64,000 bases of DNA from SAR86 cluster bacterium AG-390-O18 (GTDB taxonomy: Bacteria > Pseudomonadota > Gammaproteobacteria > Magnimaribacterales > AG-339-G14), in assembly GCA_003279605.1 (NCBI GenBank), contig QCHF01000001.1, forward strand, positions 276,075-340,074. The letters are read 5' to 3'. The notes under the pieces were generated by a model. That model had not been told where the DNA came from. It made no database searches and was given only the letters and a program-made list of their open reading frames with translations. Position numbers and translations under genes: made by a program. How positions within the stretch are numbered: the first letter of the stretch is position 1; each line of letters opens with the position of its first letter. Shown here piece by piece: positions 1 through 10,354 of this stretch.

Positions 1-384
1 TCTAAGAGGGTTCTCATTACTTAATGTAACAATATCATCTACATTGGTTTGAAATAAAAAAACTCCTTTGCCATCTATTACTTCTTTATTAAAAGTCTTT
101 ATTACAAATGGCTTGTCTTCAACTTTAAGTTGAATTTTTTCGACGGGAGTTACGAGGTAATAAAAACCATCATCATCAAATCTAATAACGGTACTGAAAA
201 GCTTAACCATTTTTTCCCTTCCTATTGGAGAGTTTTTAAAAAACCATTTTCCGTCTCTTGTAATCTTCATATCAACATTTTCACAAAGAGGCGGATTCCA
301 TTTTTCTACTGGTGGCAATTCATTATTTTTTTGAGCCTCTAAAATGGATTGAAATAAGGAACTGGTATTTATTTCTTTAGTCAT
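1..384 (-). CDS. DUF1285 family protein (partial, runs off window start)
   Basis: My own - strand translation from ATG at 384: MTKEINTSSLFQSILEAQKNNELPPVEKWNPPLCENVDMKITRDGKWFFKNSPIGREKMVKLFSTVIRFDDDGFYYLVTPVEKI..., matching the DUF1285 pattern. Missing from the ORF track because it is truncated. Confidence 0.8.
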   Translation of the reverse strand, partial: MTKEINTSSLFQSILEAQKNNELPPVEKWNPPLCENVDMKITRDGKWFFKNSPIGREKMVKLFSTVIRFDDDGFYYLVTPVEKIQLKVEDKPFVIKTFNKEVIDGKGVFLFQTNVDDIVTLSNENPLR

Positions 385-1370
385 AAAATTATTGTAGGTT
401 CTTCTTCCAACCTAATATTGTATTTAGTCAAAACTATAGTCTTTATTTTATTCTTTAACTTTAAGATTGAATTTGGCTTTTTATCTTCGTTGATTAACAC
501 TAAAGAATGTTTTTTTGAGACTCGTGCTTTATTAAGTTGCAATCCTTTAAGATTACATCTTTCAATAAGCCATGCAGCAGAAACTTTTATTAATGCGTTA
601 TGTTTATAAAATTTTATATCAGCCTCCTTTGCAATAAGTCTTTTTAAATCTTTTTTCTCGATTAATGGATTTTTAAAGAAACTTCCCACATTTGGCTTTG
701 TTAGATAGTTTTCTAATTTCTGGTTACGAATTTTTAAAACAATTTCTCTTAGTTCAGATGCTTTCTTAAACCTATAAACTTTTAAATCTTGATATGAATT
801 ATTTGCGATAAATTTATTTTTTAATTTAAAAAAGACATTTTTAATAAATAAATGTTTATTTTTTTTAAAAACTGAATTTCTATAATCAAAATTACAATTT
901 ATTTTATTTAGAGTTTCAACATTTCCCGTCCTAAAATTAAAAACTTCAATGTGTTCGATATAATTAGAAATTTCTTCTCCATAAGCGCCAATATTTTGAA
1001 TTGGACCAGCTCCAACGGTTCCAGGTATACCTGATAGATTTTCTAAACCATAAAGAGAATTTTTGATACAAAACGAAACAAACCTATCCCATTTGTAGCC
1101 ACTGGAAACTTTTACTTTATTTTTATATATCTTTTTTTCTTTTTTATATAAATTTTTAATGATGAGCCCATCAAAAGGTTTTGTAAAAACAACATTAGTT
1201 CCCTCCCCCAATATTAGGAATTTAATTTTGTTTTTCTTTATAAATTGAAAAGCTTCTTTTATATCAGAATCTGTTTTGCATTCTATGTAGTATTTTGCTT
1301 TTACAGATATCTGTAGAGAATTAAACTTACTAAGATTTTTATTTGTAACTACTTTTTTTTGCAATTTCAT
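381..1370 (-). CDS. murB: UDP-N-acetylenolpyruvoylglucosamine reductase
   Basis: FAD-binding GEGTNVVF, GLENLSGIPGTVGAGPIQNIGAYG, NPNVGSFFKNP-type motifs. Confidence 0.95.
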   Translation of the reverse strand: MKLQKKVVTNKNLSKFNSLQISVKAKYYIECKTDSDIKEAFQFIKKNKIKFLILGEGTNVVFTKPFDGLIIKNLYKKEKKIYKNKVKVSSGYKWDRFVSFCIKNSLYGLENLSGIPGTVGAGPIQNIGAYGEEISNYIEHIEVFNFRTGNVETLNKINCNFDYRNSVFKKNKHLFIKNVFFKLKNKFIANNSYQDLKVYRFKKASELREIVLKIRNQKLENYLTKPNVGSFFKNPLIEKKDLKRLIAKEADIKFYKHNALIKVSAAWLIERCNLKGLQLNKARVSKKHSLVLINEDKKPNSILKLKNKIKTIVLTKYNIRLEEEPTIIL

Positions 1371-2052
1371 TAGCTTTTTTTAGATCATCTTCTGTGTCAA
1401 CACCCAAATGAATTTTTGATACTGATTTGATTGCATTTATCGTTATTCCATTATCTAAGGCTCTAAACTGTTCTAGTTTATATTTCTTTTCATTATCGGT
1501 TGGCTTCCAAGATACAAAACTTTTCAAAGTCTTATATTTGAATGCGTAAATTCCTTGATGAATAAATATATTATCCTCAAGAGATGTTTCTCTAAAAAAG
1601 TTTAATGCAATTCCATCATTAACCAATATTTTTACTTTATTTGAATCTTCTAATTCACCTAAAGATTTGAGATCGCTGTAAAGAGTTGCCATTGTTATTT
1701 TTTCATTGGAAACTAAATCAAAAAGGTTGTTTATATCCTCTGGATTAATAAAAGGTTCATCGCCCTGAACATTAATGATTACATCATTATCACTCAAATC
1801 AATCTTTGAAACAGCCTCATTCACTCTATCGGTGCCAGAATGATGATCTGAAGAGGTCATAACTACATTATCGTTTGAAAATAAGTCATAAATTTTCTTT
1901 GAATCTGTAGCTACTTGAACTATATCTGCTGATGTTTTTAATCCGGCTTCAAAAGTCCAATTAATCATCGGCTTGTTCAATATCAACCTCAGGGGCTTCT
2001 CAGGTAATCTTTCAGATTGAATCCTTGCAGGAATTATTACAATTTTTTTCAA
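1339..2052 (-). CDS. kdsB: 3-deoxy-manno-octulosonate cytidylyltransferase
   Basis: IIPARIQSERLPEKPL, DVIINVQGDEPFI, HQGIYAFKYKTL motifs. Confidence 0.95.
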   Translation of the reverse strand: MKKIVIIPARIQSERLPEKPLRLILNKPMINWTFEAGLKTSADIVQVATDSKKIYDLFSNDNVVMTSSDHHSGTDRVNEAVSKIDLSDNDVIINVQGDEPFINPEDINNLFDLVSNEKITMATLYSDLKSLGELEDSNKVKILVNDGIALNFFRETSLEDNIFIHQGIYAFKYKTLKSFVSWKPTDNEKKYKLEQFRALDNGITINAIKSVSKIHLGVDTEDDLKKANEIAKKSSYK

Positions 2053-4814
2053 ATTATTTTTTTAAACAAATCAGTTTTAAAATCTTCATTAATGACAGGT
2101 TCAATTTTTAAATACCAACAATTAGGATTTTTTAAAAACTTACATTTTATTGCATCTTTTTCTGTCATTACGATGGGTAGATCATCCATCTCAAAGAAAT
2201 CTGTATCTATGAATTCATGATGATCCGGAAATACTTTTTCAACCACTTGAAAATCAAGGCTTCTTAAAAGAGAAAAGAAACTGCTAGGATTTCCAATGCC
2301 TGCTATCCCATAAACAATTCTATCTTTACTCCAATCGTATACATCAATTGATTCTTGAGTAAATAGGTTAACCCAAGATATAGGTTTATAAGTCATCAAA
2401 AAGTTATTATCTTTGGATTCCGCATCCTTTGAATAAAAAGTATTTGTATTGATAACATAGTCGACCTGATCTAATTTTTTAATTGGCTCTCTTAAGGGTC
2501 CAGCAGGAAGTAAAAGATTATTGCCAAATTTCCTCATTCCATCAATCATTGCAATTTCTATATCCCTTCCGAGTTTAAAATGTTGAAGACCATCATCGCT
2601 TATCAAAACATTGCATTGTCTATTTTGTATTAAAAATTTTGCAGCTTTTACTCTGTCTGTTCCTACTACTACTGGACAATTAGTATTATTAAAAATAATT
2701 AATGGCTCATCTCCCACCTCACTAGGATTGGAAGATTGAGTTATCAATACGGGATCTTTATTGGATGTACTCTTGTACCCTCTTGATACAATTCCAGGAT
2801 ATAAACCTTCTTTTTTGAGCTCATTAGCTAGCCAAATAACCAGTGGAGTTTTTCCTGTGCCTCCAACTGTTAGATTGCCAATAACGATTGTCTTAAATTC
2901 AGGTTTCCATGCAGAAGCTAGATCTCTTCTTCGCAATAATTTAAATAAAAATCTATAAATCCAAGAAAATGGAATAAGTATTTTTATCCAATTTTTATTT
3001 TCATACCAAGCTTGTTCAATAAAGTTGCTAGTTTTTTTCTCCGTTAAAGCGAATTGAGATTTTAGAATAGGAAGCTTTTTCTTAAATGGTTCAGCTTCAT
3101 CTTTAAATTGATTTTTATAAAGATCAAAGTAAGCTTTTTCAAGAATGATTAAATCGTCATGCGTACCGCTTTCTACAATTTTACCGTTTTTTAATACAAT
3201 AATTTTTTCAGCATTCTCTACGGTAGACAGTCTATGAGCAATAACAATAGTAGTCTTGCCTATTTTTAAGTTATCTATTGCCTGTTGGATTTGATTTTCC
3301 GATTCGGAATCTAATGCTGAAGTTGCTTCATCTAAAATTATTATTGGAGCATCCTTTAATAACGCCCTAGCAATAGCAATCCTTTGTCTTTGACCGCCTG
3401 AAAGTAAGGTCCCGTCATCACCAACAATTGTTTCATATCCATTTGGAAGACTCTCTATAAACTCATGAGCATTTGCATTTTTTGCGGCCTTAAAAATTTC
3501 TTCATCAGATGCCGTGGGCATGGCGTAACTAATATTATTCTTAATAGAATCATTAAATAAAACTGTATTTTGACCAACTATTGAAATAAAGCTTCTAAGA
3601 TTATCAAGCTTTATTTCTTTGATGTTGTAGCTATCTATTTCAATTCTTCCCTCTAAGATTTCATAAAATCTTGGTATTAGATTTACCATTGTGCTTTTTC
3701 CAGAACCGGATTGACCAACAATTGCTAGGGTGTTGCCCTTTGAAATAGAAAAAGATACGTCATCAAGTGTTTTTTCATTTTCGCTATAAGAAAAATTTAC
3801 ATTTTTAAAAGAAATATTTCCTTTGATGTCAGATATTTCTTTTGTGCCATCATCTATCTCAGGTTTTAAATCCATCTGATTAAAAATAACTTCTGCAGCA
3901 GCAAGGCCCTTTTGAATCATTGAATTTGTCATTGATAGTTGTCTGATTGGTCTTGGTAGCATTGCGGCAGCGCCAAAAAAAGCAATAAATGTACCAGGAG
4001 ACATTCTTTCAAAAAAAGAAGAATCCAATGCGACCCAAGTAATAATTGCCAAAGCTATAGCTAAGAATATTTGAATAATTGGAGACTGAAGAGAATTAGT
4101 TGTTTCCAGTTTTAAATTTTGGATTCTATTGTTTGAATTTACAGAGTTAAATTTATCTATCTCACTCTTTTGCTGGCCAAAAATTTTAACCTCTTTATTA
4201 GCATTAATTGATTCAGAACTAACTTGAGTTACATCCCCCATCGAGTTTTGAATTCTTGCGCTAACTCTTTTCATTCTTTTCCCAGCGATTGAGACGACCA
4301 AAAGAATAAAAGGCGACGCTAGAAATAAAAAAGCTGTTAATTGCCAATTTAGGTAAATTAAATAACCTAATAAACCAAAAACAATAAATCCTTCTCTTAT
4401 TAGAATAGTTATAGCAGCTGTTCCTGCTTCATTGATTTGTGCGACATTAAAAGTAATTCTTGAAAGAAGATGACCGCTGTTATTAGAATCATAAAAACTA
4501 GATGGAAGATAAATTAAAGACCTAAATAAATCTTTTCTTAAATCAAAAACCAACCTGGTTGAGACGAGCGCCATAAAAAAATTTCCAATGAAATAACCAA
4601 TTCCCCTGCCAACAGCCAAGATCAATAAAAGAATTGGCAAATAAAGATTTAAAGATGAATCTGGCTGTGAAATGTAATCAACAATTTGTCTAAACCAATC
4701 TGCAATCCCAACTTGGGATATGGCAAAAAGGAAATAACCCAGAGAACTTAAAAGAAAGAATCCTAAATTTGGAAGGACATAAGATATTATCCTTGAATAG
4801 GGGCTCATTTTCAT
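2049..4814 (-). CDS. msbA-lpxK: MsbA (lipid A ABC exporter) fused to LpxK (tetraacyldisaccharide 4'-kinase), 921 aa
   Basis: N-terminal ABC TM domain plus NBD (GQSGSGKST, LSGGQRQRIAIARALL, IIILDEATSALD), then a complete LpxK (WKPEFKTIVIGNLTVGGTGKTPLVIWLANEL, SRGYKS, LISDDGLQHFKLGRDIEIAMIDG) in the same uninterrupted frame. Confidence 0.93.
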   Translation of the reverse strand: MKMSPYSRIISYVLPNLGFFLLSSLGYFLFAISQVGIADWFRQIVDYISQPDSSLNLYLPILLLILAVGRGIGYFIGNFFMALVSTRLVFDLRKDLFRSLIYLPSSFYDSNNSGHLLSRITFNVAQINEAGTAAITILIREGFIVFGLLGYLIYLNWQLTAFLFLASPFILLVVSIAGKRMKRVSARIQNSMGDVTQVSSESINANKEVKIFGQQKSEIDKFNSVNSNNRIQNLKLETTNSLQSPIIQIFLAIALAIITWVALDSSFFERMSPGTFIAFFGAAAMLPRPIRQLSMTNSMIQKGLAAAEVIFNQMDLKPEIDDGTKEISDIKGNISFKNVNFSYSENEKTLDDVSFSISKGNTLAIVGQSGSGKSTMVNLIPRFYEILEGRIEIDSYNIKEIKLDNLRSFISIVGQNTVLFNDSIKNNISYAMPTASDEEIFKAAKNANAHEFIESLPNGYETIVGDDGTLLSGGQRQRIAIARALLKDAPIIILDEATSALDSESENQIQQAIDNLKIGKTTIVIAHRLSTVENAEKIIVLKNGKIVESGTHDDLIILEKAYFDLYKNQFKDEAEPFKKKLPILKSQFALTEKKTSNFIEQAWYENKNWIKILIPFSWIYRFLFKLLRRRDLASAWKPEFKTIVIGNLTVGGTGKTPLVIWLANELKKEGLYPGIVSRGYKSTSNKDPVLITQSSNPSEVGDEPLIIFNNTNCPVVVGTDRVKAAKFLIQNRQCNVLISDDGLQHFKLGRDIEIAMIDGMRKFGNNLLLPAGPLREPIKKLDQVDYVINTNTFYSKDAESKDNNFLMTYKPISWVNLFTQESIDVYDWSKDRIVYGIAGIGNPSSFFSLLRSLDFQVVEKVFPDHHEFIDTDFFEMDDLPIVMTEKDAIKCKFLKNPNCWYLKIEPVINEDFKTDLFKKII

Positions 4815-4826
4815 TGAAAGCTTATT

Positions 4827-5495
4827 TTAAACGAAAACGCCTGAATCCATGGTAAGAATTTTATCGCTAAAATTTCTAAATTCAGGATCATGAGAAGCAA
4901 CAATTATTGAAGATTTAAACTCGTCAGCTAAATGATTTAAATAACTTATTACTTCTTTAGAGGTATCTTTGTCTAAATTTCCTGTTGGCTCGTCTAAAAA
5001 AATAAGTTCAGGTTTGTTGATTAATGCTCTTGCCATTGCCACTCTTTGTTTTTCGCCTCCCGAAAGCTGATTAGGGAAATGATGTAATCTTTCAGACAAA
5101 CCAAATTTATCTAAAATATTAGATGCTTTTATTAAAGATTTTTTTTTATTTCCTCCTAAGATCATGGCACTTAGTGCTACATTTTCAACAGAAGTAAATT
5201 CTTTGAGCAAATAATGAAACTGATATACAAAACCCATACTCTCTTTTCTCAATTGAGTTAACTTTTTATGCTGGTTGTCATATCTATAATTTTTGTATGA
5301 AATTTCTCCATGAGAATAAGCATCTAAACCACTCAATAAATTCAATAGTGTAGATTTTCCAGATCCGGATCTGCCATAAATGACTATTTTTTCATTTTCT
5401 TTAATAACAAAGTCTATATTATTTACAGCTTTAATTTCTTCATCACCTTCTTTGAAAAATTTAGATAAATTTTTTGCTTCCAATAAATTATTCAT
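4827..5495 (-). CDS. lolD: Lipoprotein-releasing system ATP-binding protein
   Basis: ABC NBD of the LolD/MacB type: [45 protein letters not shown]; adjacent to lolC. Confidence 0.93.
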   Translation of the reverse strand: MNNLLEAKNLSKFFKEGDEEIKAVNNIDFVIKENEKIVIYGRSGSGKSTLLNLLSGLDAYSHGEISYKNYRYDNQHKKLTQLRKESMGFVYQFHYLLKEFTSVENVALSAMILGGNKKKSLIKASNILDKFGLSERLHHFPNQLSGGEKQRVAMARALINKPELIFLDEPTGNLDKDTSKEVISYLNHLADEFKSSIIVASHDPEFRNFSDKILTMDSGVFV

Positions 5496-6735
5496 TTCTT
5501 AAAATCTCAATTGGATGAAGCTTACTCGCTGTTCTAGCTGGAAAAATTACTGAAAGTATTGTAATTAATAAACTTACCGCAATGATTATTAGAACAGTAT
5601 CAATACGGATATCGTACGGAAAATAAGATATAAAATAGGCGCCAAAGTATTCCATCAATGAAGTGAGTTGAGCTTCAAACATTGAAGATCCAATTAGAAA
5701 AGTAATACTTAGCCCAAATATTAGGCCTAAAAATGTACCAATGACAGCAATCAATGTGCCTAAATATAAAAATATTTTAAATATTTCTTTATTCTCCATG
5801 CCCATAGTTTGAAGAATGGCAATTGCCCCTCTTTTTTCATTAATCATTGTCATAAGCATCGAAACTATATTGAAAGCTGCAACAACAATTATTAGTGTTA
5901 ATAATAGAAACACTAAACTTTTTTCCAGCATGATTGCTTCAAATAAAGGACCATATGTATAAGACCAATCTTCAGCATTAAGTAAGACTTTAGAATTTTG
6001 TTCTGCAAAAATTAACGATTGCCAAACCAAATATGGAGCTTCGAATAAATCATCAAACTTCAATCGAAAACCATGTATTTGATTATTTAAACCAGTAAGG
6101 ATGGAAGCATTTTCAAGAGAAATGTAAGCAAGAGTTTCATCGATATCTTTCGATCCTATATTAAAAATACCTGATATGTTAAAAACTTTTGATCTGGGAA
6201 AATATCCTGCAAAAGATGAATTCGCATCAGGAAGCATTAAAGATATTTTATCTCCAATATCGACATTTAATTTTCTTGCAAGCAGTCTTCCTAAAACAAT
6301 ATTGTTATCTTTTTGAATATTTTTAAATTCTCCAGCCTGCATAAATTCATGTATGACAGAGACGGATTGATCTTTAGAGGCTATAACGCCATTAACCAAT
6401 ACTCCTGCAACAGCAGATTTACTTTTTATAAGAGCTTCAGTTTCTATATAAGGAGAGATACCTTTTATATTGGTATCATCTTTTAAATTAAATTCTATAC
6501 TCTCCCAATCATCGATTGGATTTAAACCATAAATTGAAGCATGCGGAATGACATTCAGAACTCTATCTTTGAGTTCTTTTTCAAAGCCATTCATGACTGA
6601 TGAAACAATAATTAATACTGCAACACCAAGAGATGTTGAAATGAATGCAAGTGCTGAGATAAAAGAAAGAAAGCCAGACTTTCTACCTTTCAAATATCTC
6701 AAAGCTATATATAAAGGCGTATAGTTTTGAGACAT
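5488..6735 (-). CDS. lolC: Lipoprotein-releasing ABC transporter permease (LolC/E family)
   Basis: 415 aa, N-terminal YIALRYLKGRKSGFLSFISALAFISTSLGVAVLI and C-terminal FtsX-like TM segments; overlaps lolD. Confidence 0.9.
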   Translation of the reverse strand: MSQNYTPLYIALRYLKGRKSGFLSFISALAFISTSLGVAVLIIVSSVMNGFEKELKDRVLNVIPHASIYGLNPIDDWESIEFNLKDDTNIKGISPYIETEALIKSKSAVAGVLVNGVIASKDQSVSVIHEFMQAGEFKNIQKDNNIVLGRLLARKLNVDIGDKISLMLPDANSSFAGYFPRSKVFNISGIFNIGSKDIDETLAYISLENASILTGLNNQIHGFRLKFDDLFEAPYLVWQSLIFAEQNSKVLLNAEDWSYTYGPLFEAIMLEKSLVFLLLTLIIVVAAFNIVSMLMTMINEKRGAIAILQTMGMENKEIFKIFLYLGTLIAVIGTFLGLIFGLSITFLIGSSMFEAQLTSLMEYFGAYFISYFPYDIRIDTVLIIIAVSLLITILSVIFPARTASKLHPIEILRNE

Positions 6736-6751
6736 TTTTTAAGTTTCAAAA

Positions 6752-8203
6752 CTATTTCTTAATTTGATTTTTCATGGATTCAAACATTTTGCCTTTGTAG
6801 GGTGGCATCATCTGAGCCATAAGATCTGCTGAAAATTGCTTATATACTGCTTTGGCATGACTAAATTCTTTAAAACCATCGTGACCATGGTAAGAACCTG
6901 TCCCGCTAGGACCAACTCCTCCAAAGGGAAGTTCTTCTTGTCCAATATGCCAAATAACATCGTTTAAAGTAACTCCACCAGAAGTAGTATTATCAAGAAC
7001 TTTCTTCTCTTTATTTTTATCTTTGCTAAAAAGGTAAAGTCCTAAAGGTCTATCTTTAGAGTTAACATAATTAACTGTCTCATCAAAGTCTTCATATTCT
7101 TTGACAGGCAATACTGGGCCGAAAATTTCTTCTTGCATAATTTTCATTTCATCAGTTGGGTTTAAAACCAATGTTGGAGGAATTTTATGTAACTCTTGTT
7201 GTTCAAAATCTTCTTCTGCAGGATTTATTTGGATGACTTCTGCTCCTTTTTCTTTTGCATCTGAAACCAATTCATTAATTCTTTCATAATGTCTTTCGTT
7301 AATTACAGAAGTATAGTCTTCGTTATATTTAAGATCTGCAAACATTTCACTTACTGCTTCATTTGAAGCCTTTGCAAATTCTTCACTTTTACCTTTAGGA
7401 AGCATCAAATAATCAGGAGCTAAACAAATTTGTCCGGCATTCATAGTCTTTCCTCGCATGACTTTCTTAGCGACTTCTGATAAATCTGCATTTTCATCAA
7501 CAATAACTGGAGATTTACCACCTAGCTCTAAAGTTACTGGAACCAAGTTATCCGAAGCTGCTTTCATAACTTTTTTACCTATTTGTGTTCCACCTGTGAA
7601 AAGTAAGTGATCAAATGGAAGAGCGCTAAATGCAGCACCAACCTCAGCATCTCCAGTAAATACAGCTGCTTCAGACTTATCAAAATAAGCTTCGAACATT
7701 TTTTTGGTTACTTCACTTGTTACTGGAGTTAATTCAGAAGGCTTGATCATTGCTCTATTTCCGGCAGCAAAAATTCCACCTAAAGGAGCTAAAATTAAAT
7801 TAACTGGAAAGTTCCAAGGACTAATAACACCAACCGTCCCCAGGGGTTGATACTTTATGTAAGATTTAGACCCTAAGAAACCCATCAACATTCTTATAAA
7901 GAATGGTCTATCAACATTTGATGGTCTTTTTTCATCCTTTGTCCACTTATCAACATTTTTTATAGCATGTTCCAAAACTCCTATAGTTGAAGCTATTTCA
8001 GTTAAAAAACTTGATTTTGGATCTCTGTTACCGAAGTCTTTTTGTAGAGCATCAATTATTTCATCGCTGTATTCTTTGATCATTTTGATACAACGATTCA
8101 ATCTATCTTTTCTAAGCTCTATGCTCGCGGGGCCTTCTTCAATGTGAAGCTTTTTTTGCAGCTTCAAAATACTTTCCATTTCTTGTAAAGTTTCTGTACT
8201 CAT
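6752..8203 (-). CDS. Aldehyde dehydrogenase (coniferyl-aldehyde-dehydrogenase-like)
   Basis: VISPWNFPVNLILAPLGGIFAAGNRAMIKPSE, VTLELGGKSPVIVDE, NAGQICLAPDY motifs. Confidence 0.93.
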   Translation of the reverse strand: MSTETLQEMESILKLQKKLHIEEGPASIELRKDRLNRCIKMIKEYSDEIIDALQKDFGNRDPKSSFLTEIASTIGVLEHAIKNVDKWTKDEKRPSNVDRPFFIRMLMGFLGSKSYIKYQPLGTVGVISPWNFPVNLILAPLGGIFAAGNRAMIKPSELTPVTSEVTKKMFEAYFDKSEAAVFTGDAEVGAAFSALPFDHLLFTGGTQIGKKVMKAASDNLVPVTLELGGKSPVIVDENADLSEVAKKVMRGKTMNAGQICLAPDYLMLPKGKSEEFAKASNEAVSEMFADLKYNEDYTSVINERHYERINELVSDAKEKGAEVIQINPAEEDFEQQELHKIPPTLVLNPTDEMKIMQEEIFGPVLPVKEYEDFDETVNYVNSKDRPLGLYLFSKDKNKEKKVLDNTTSGGVTLNDVIWHIGQEELPFGGVGPSGTGSYHGHDGFKEFSHAKAVYKQFSADLMAQMMPPYKGKMFESMKNQIKK

Positions 8204-8223
8204 AATCTTCTCCCTTTTATGTA

Positions 8224-9123
8224 TTAAACTGATCTTTGTTTTTTATCTTCCTCGTTAGATTTTTTAATTGTATTTCTAATGTTATCCCAATCTTCATCGG
8301 AAAGGCTATTTAGATTAGCAAAAGTTCCTGAAGAAGATAAATATTGTGCACCGTCAATTGCTATAGTTTGACCAGTAAGATATTCACATCCATCTGCCAT
8401 TAAAAATGTAGCAAGGTTTCCCAGCTCTTCCATTTCTCCTGCTCTTTGCAAAGGAATATTCATGTATTGTCCGGTTACTTTTTCATCTTTTTTACTATCG
8501 CCAGTCTGGGGCATTAATCTTGACCAAGCACCTTCTGTTGGAAATGGTCCGGGTGCAATAGCATTCAATCTAATGCCATACTGACCCCATTCCACTGCCA
8601 GAGATTTTGTCATTGCATTAATTCCTGATTTAGACATCGCTGAGGGAATAACAAATGGAGATCCTGTCCATACCCAAGTTGCCAAAATAGATACAACACT
8701 TCCCTTTTGTTTATTTTCAATCCATCTCTTTCCAACTGCGTTAGTAATGTAGAAAGTTCCGTGAAATACAATGCTTGCAATAGCATTAAATCCATTTGGA
8801 GATAAATCTTTTGTTCTGCTGATGAAATTACCTGCAGCATTATTAATTAATCCTGTTATAGGTTTTTCTGCAAATAATTCTTCAACGGCAGACTCTATTG
8901 CCAAAGAATCCCTTATGTCTAAAGCAAAACAAGAAATATTTCCACCAGTTTCATCCGTTAACTCCTTAACTGTATCTTCTAAAACTGATTCTCTCCTTCC
9001 ACAAATAACAACTTCAGATCCATGTTTGAGAAAATGCCTAGACATTTCTTTACCCAATCCAGAACCACCGCCAGTAACAAGAATTCTTTGTCCTTTTAAA
9101 GCATCTTTACTAAACATCTTCAC
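8224..9123 (-). CDS. SDR family oxidoreductase
   Basis: TGGGSGLGKEMSRHFLKHG, NNAAGNF, RLNAIAPGPFPTEGA; 2,4-dienoyl-CoA-reductase-like. Confidence 0.88.
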   Translation of the reverse strand: MKMFSKDALKGQRILVTGGGSGLGKEMSRHFLKHGSEVVICGRRESVLEDTVKELTDETGGNISCFALDIRDSLAIESAVEELFAEKPITGLINNAAGNFISRTKDLSPNGFNAIASIVFHGTFYITNAVGKRWIENKQKGSVVSILATWVWTGSPFVIPSAMSKSGINAMTKSLAVEWGQYGIRLNAIAPGPFPTEGAWSRLMPQTGDSKKDEKVTGQYMNIPLQRAGEMEELGNLATFLMADGCEYLTGQTIAIDGAQYLSSSGTFANLNSLSDEDWDNIRNTIKKSNEEDKKQRSV

Positions 9124-10354
9124 TCACTCCTGTTTTAATGAATTTAAAAAATAGTTTTTGATTATAGAACATATATAAGACAAGAAATAACCCTAAAATA
9201 GAAATTAATAGGTATGGATAGCTTGGATTTAACATGTACAAAGGCATTATGGAAAAAGGTGTTAATAAATGACCCAGAGGGAAAACTGTACCCATTAGGC
9301 CTGAAGCCGAACCTTGTTCATGTTTATCAATTGATAAAGATAAAATTGAAACATTACCTGGTCTAGCTAATCCTCCACCAAAACCTAAAATAGCCAAAAG
9401 TATATAAAATGAAAATAAATCATTTATCCCAGATAAAAAATAATAAACAATCGACATAAGAAACAATCCTATAAAAACCAGACTTTTAGGATTTAAAGAA
9501 TATTTATCAACGATAAATAGCTGAGTAAGTAATCCTGTTAAGGCAACTATGGCAAAACCAATTGAAACAAAAAAATATAAATCTTCAGGAGATTTTAAAA
9601 TGACATCATTCATAAATAATGAAGATGTTAAAACAATACAGCCATTAGACACTCCTAAAAAAGATGCAATAACTAGTGATGGAAAAACTCTTTTATCTGT
9701 AACTTTTAGAGATACACCCTCTTCATTTTGAATGAAAGTCGAGTCATCTTTCATAAGGAGTTTAAAATTTAAAAAACCTATTATGAGTCCTAACAAACTA
9801 AGAAAAATAAAAGGCATCAAAATGTTATTACCTGAAAATAACATGATTAATCCTACTGCTACAGGACCCAATACCACTCCAAATTGCCAACCCGCATCTA
9901 ATCTTGCAAATCCAGATGTTCTGTTAGTTATATCTGTGATATCTGCAATTCTCCCTCCAGCAGAGGGTCTTACTGCACTTCCTAAAAGGCCGTTTATTAA
10001 TCTTGCTCCAACTAGCAAAATAAAAAGCAACGAAAATGAAATTGGATAGAGTTGAGCAAATTTAATAATTGCAGCAAATAAAAATACAGAAATAGCAAAG
10101 CCAATGATACCTAGCATGAAAACTCTACTTCTTCCTATTCGATCACTTAATCTTCCCCAAAATGGACTAAAAAAAATCCAAGCAAGAGCTGAAATAGAAA
10201 AAATAAGACCGATTTGAAATTCATTAAATCCTAGCAATCTAATTTCCTGAGGGAGGAGAATAAAAATTGTTGATTGCCCGGCCCCGATGCAAGCTAATGC
10301 TGCAGATAAAAGCCATATGGAACTTGGAGTTTTATTTTTTTTAGTCATATGCAA
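9110..10354 (-). CDS. MFS transporter (TetA/drug-efflux-like)
   Basis: 12-TM-like hydrophobic profile; FSPFWGRLSDRIGRSRVF motif A. Confidence 0.85.
   Translation of the reverse strand: MHMTKKNKTPSSIWLLSAALACIGAGQSTIFILLPQEIRLLGFNEFQIGLIFSISALAWIFFSPFWGRLSDRIGRSRVFMLGIIGFAISVFLFAAIIKFAQLYPISFSLLFILLVGARLINGLLGSAVRPSAGGRIADITDITNRTSGFARLDAGWQFGVVLGPVAVGLIMLFSGNNILMPFIFLSLLGLIIGFLNFKLLMKDDSTFIQNEEGVSLKVTDKRVFPSLVIASFLGVSNGCIVLTSSLFMNDVILKSPEDLYFFVSIGFAIVALTGLLTQLFIVDKYSLNPKSLVFIGLFLMSIVYYFLSGINDLFSFYILLAILGFGGGLARPGNVSILSLSIDKHEQGSASGLMGTVFPLGHLLTPFSIMPLYMLNPSYPYLLISILGLFLVLYMFYNQKLFFKFIKTGVSEDV

Noticed and set aside
130-609. Short + strand ORFs (130..342, 418..609)
   Set aside because: Antisense to the truncated DUF1285 gene and murB, whose - strand frames show strong family motifs.
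2017-10049. Track ORFs 2017..2220, 2761..2958, 7101..7289, 8610..8840, 8771..9154, 9549..9731, 9732..10049
   Set aside because: Antisense or out-of-frame shadows of kdsB/msbA-lpxK, ALDH, SDR and MFS genes; no family motifs.
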